Origin: Methylobacterium cerastii
Lineage (GTDB): Bacteria > Pseudomonadota > Alphaproteobacteria > Rhizobiales > Beijerinckiaceae
Length of the DNA: 64,000 nucleotides
NCBI RefSeq assembly: GCF_022179125.1
Contig: NZ_BPQG01000008.1
Coordinates: 62,001-126,000, forward strand
Reading direction: 5' to 3'
Position numbers and translations under genes: made by a program. How positions within the stretch are numbered: position 1 is the stretch's first letter; every line of letters begins with the position of its first letter. The notes under the pieces were generated by a model. That model was not told the DNA's origin, did no database searches, and saw nothing but the letters and a program-made list of their open reading frames with translations. This document shows positions 62,122 to 64,000 of the stretch, piece after piece.

Positions 62122-64000
62122 TCAGGCCTCGCCGCCGCCGAGGACGAGGCGGAGCGAGCGAGCGAGCTCGTCGCGGCGGTAGGGCTTGTTGAGCACCGGC
62201 AGCTCGCCGCGGCCGATGACTTGGCCCTCGTCGAGGTCGGCGACGTAGCCGGAGGTGAGCAGCACCTTGAGGCCGGGTCGCAGGCGCTGCGCCTCCACCG
62301 CGAGCTGCGAGCCGTTCATGCCGCCGGGCATCATCACGTCGGAGAACAGGATGTCGATGCGCTGGACGTCCCGGAGATGGGCCAGCGCCTCCGCAGCGTT
62401 CCGCGCCACGACGACCTTGTAGCGCAGTTCCTCAAGGCTCTCGACGGCCATGGTGAGGACCTGCTCGTCGTCCTCGACGAGCAGCACGGTCTCGCCTTCG
62501 CCGGCGCGGCGCAGCGGCAGCACGCCGCGTTCGCCCGTCTCCGCCTCCTCGCCGGCGGGGTCGGTCGAGCGCGGGAAGCGCAGCCGGAAGGTGGTGCCGC
62601 GCTCCACCTCGGAGTCGATGGCGACGAAGCCCTTGGCGCTGCGGGTGAAGCCGTAGACCTGGCTCAGGCCGAGGCCGGTGCCCTTGCCGACCTCCTTGGT
62701 GGTGAAGAACGGCTCGAACACCCGCGCCAAAAGCTCCGGCGCGATGCCGCTGCCGGTGTCGGACACCGCGATCTCGACGTAGGCGCCCGGCGGCACGCCC
62801 TTGTCGGCCACCGCCGCGGTGTCGAGGCGGAGGTTGCGGCTGCGGATCTCGATCCGGGCGTGACCGGCGTCCGCCTCCATCGCGTCGCGGGCGTTGACGA
62901 CGAGGTTGAGGATGGCGGCCTCGAACTGGGCCGGGTCGATGCGGATCGGGTCGAGGGCCGGGTCGAGGTCGAAGGCCAGTTCGATCGCGCCCCCGGCGGC
63001 GCGCTCGGCGAGCGGCCGGAAGTCGATGAGCAGGCGGTTCGGGTTGAGGGTCTGCGGCCGCAGCATCTGGCGCCGGGAGAAGGCGAGGAGCTGCTGCGTC
63101 AGCTGCTCGCCGCGCCGGGCCGCCGTCATCGCGGCGTCGGCCAGGCGCTTGACCCGCTCGACGTTGTCGGGCTTGCGCAGCACCATGTCGAGGCCGCCGA
63201 CGATGACCGTCAGCAGGTTGTTGAAGTCGTGCGCGACGCCGCCGGTGAGCTGGCCGATCGCCTCCATCTTCTGCGCCTGGCGCAGGGCCTCCTCGGTGTT
63301 GCGCTGGTCGGAGCGGTCGAGGACGATTCCGGCCATGCGGACGGGGGTGCCGTCGGCGCGGTACTCGGCCCGGCCCTTGGCCGCGACCCAGCGCACGGTT
63401 CCGTCGGGGCGCACGATCCGGCATTCGAGATCGAGCGTCCCGGCCCGCGCCGCCTGCGCGAAGGCCGCTTCCGCCGCCTCGCGATCCTCCGGGTGGATGT
63501 GGGCGAGGAAGGTCTGCCGGCCCCAATGCGGCAGCGGCGTGGCGTAGCCGAAGATCGCGTCGTGGCGGTCCGACCGACGCGCGGTGTCGGTGAGGAGATC
63601 GAGGTCCCACGTCCCCATCCCGGCGGAATCGAGGGCGAAGGCCAAGGTTTCGCGGGCGGCCTCGACCTCGCCGGTGCGCTCGGCGACCCGCCGCTCCAGG
63701 GTCTCGTTGGCGATCCGCAGGCGCTCCTCGGCCCGCTCCCGCTCGCGGATGTGTTCGCGCGCCTGGTATTGGCGCCGCCGCACCCGCAGGGCCGAGGCGA
63801 CCGCGCTGACCAGGGTCTCGGCGTTGATCGGGCGCTCGAGCAGCACGACGTTGCCCAGGCGCTCCACCATGGCCGCGCCCTCCGCGGGGCGGCGCCCGGC
63901 CTGGCGCGTCGCCAGCATGATGAAGGGGAAGTCCGACCAGGGCGGCTGGCGCTCGATCCAGGTCCCGAGCGCGTCGGGGTCGACGTCGAGCAGGGCTTCC
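62122..64000 (-). CDS. Hybrid sensor histidine kinase / response regulator (5' end outside window)
   Basis: A hybrid kinase truncated by the right window edge; more than 620 residues are visible. The N-terminal visible part (EALLDVDPDALGTWIERQPP through NVVLLERPINAETLVSAV) looks like a pseudo-receiver lacking the phospho-Asp region. A coiled-coil linker (REHIRERERAEERLRIANET) leads to a PAS domain (FALDSAGMGTWDLDLLTDTA), a HisKA domain with GGVAHDFNNLLTVIVGG, an HATPase with NLVVNARDAM and GTGLGLSQVYGF, and a C-terminal receiver with Asp in ILFSDVMMPGGMNG. Soluble; the signal is unknown. Confidence 0.92.
   Translation of the reverse strand, partial: EALLDVDPDALGTWIERQPPWSDFPFIMLATRQAGRRPAEGAAMVERLGNVVLLERPINAETLVSAVASALRVRRRQYQAREHIRERERAEERLRIANETLERRVAERTGEVEAARETLAFALDSAGMGTWDLDLLTDTARRSDRHDAIFGYATPLPHWGRQTFLAHIHPEDREAAEAAFAQAARAGTLDLECRIVRPDGTVRWVAAKGRAEYRADGTPVRMAGIVLDRSDQRNTEEALRQAQKMEAIGQLTGGVAHDFNNLLTVIVGGLDMVLRKPDNVERVKRLADAAMTAARRGEQLTQQLLAFSRRQMLRPQTLNPNRLLIDFRPLAERAAGGAIELAFDLDPALDPIRIDPAQFEAAILNLVVNARDAMEADAGHARIEIRSRNLRLDTAAVADKGVPPGAYVEIAVSDTGSGIAPELLARVFEPFFTTKEVGKGTGLGLSQVYGFTRSAKGFVAIDSEVERGTTFRLRFPRSTDPAGEEAETGERGVLPLRRAGEGETVLLVEDDEQVLTMAVESLEELRYKVVVARNAAEALAHLRDVQRIDILFSDVMMPGGMNGSQLAVEAQRLRPGLKVLLTSGYVADLDEGQVIGRGELPVLNKPYRRDELARSLRLVLGGGEA

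Overview
The window is one continuous chromosomal segment of a very GC-rich alphaproteobacterium. Its gene content and order fit the Rhizobiales, most probably a Methylobacterium/Methylorubrum relative. That placement rests on several features: a hemD - mitofilin-like - hemY block, a RegB/RegA redox two-component pair, a phasin, an rpoN - hpf - ptsN run, a divergent ftsEX / zinc-finger pair, a CpdR-type response regulator, an NrsF-type ECF sigma operon, and several families of palindromic intergenic repeats typical of that group. The genus is my inference; no rRNA or other taxonomic marker is present. There is no phage, transposase, integrase or CRISPR array. Both window ends cut through genes: an ABC exporter on the left and a hybrid histidine kinase on the right.

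Layout. 1-7.4 kb: ABC exporter end, aldose epimerase, then hemD, a Mic60/mitofilin-like membrane protein and hemY. 7.7-10.6 kb: Nudix hydrolase, tRNA-Thr with its terminator, and a secreted alpha/beta hydrolase. 10.6-10.9 kb: a cluster of palindromic repeats. 10.9-16.5 kb, mostly minus strand: small proteins, Trm112-like, Lon-N-domain protein, CnoX-like thioredoxin/TPR, a Xi-class glutathione transferase and an AlgX-like protein. 16.6-24.4 kb, plus strand: SPL-like radical SAM protein, 2'-5' RNA ligase-like protein, PAP2 phosphatase, PilZ protein, Tat-exported oxidoreductase, RegB, RegA, then purS and purQ. 24.4-25 kb: a gene-free stretch with a CtrA-type box, a possible small RNA with a strong terminator, and repeats.

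25-30.6 kb, minus strand: PBP1A, N-acetylmuramoyl-alanine amidase, a low-complexity protein and a phasin. 30.9-33.6 kb: two divergent paralogous glycosyltransferases. 33.6-38.9 kb: small proteins, PsiE-like and DUF1223 proteins, ECF sigma/anti-sigma NrsF, a copper-type DUF305 protein behind a CueR-like operator, and an overlapping pair of genes including an Xre regulator. 38.5-44.5 kb: a heavy-metal RND efflux locus. 44.6-53.6 kb: ABC-F protein, AraC regulator, rpoN, hpf, ptsN, three secreted or membrane stress-type proteins and a YdcF protein. 53.7-57.6 kb: ftsX/ftsE (minus), zinc-finger protein, hpt and cpdR. 57.8-64 kb: leuS (minus), a YggS PLP protein, tRNA-Tyr (minus), an SMR transporter and a hybrid kinase.

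Functional themes: envelope and division (PBP1A, amidase, FtsEX, RND pump, AlgX-like), metal and redox stress (ECF/NrsF, CueR-like site with DUF305, RND locus, RegBA), nitrogen/carbon regulation (RpoN, PtsN), ribosome hibernation, and core synthesis (PurSQ, LeuS, Hpt). The least explained items are the overlapping gene pair at 37.6-38.4 kb, the possible CtrA-linked small RNA at 24.45-24.58 kb, and the dispersed structured repeats, one of which has supplied the C-terminus of a regulator gene.
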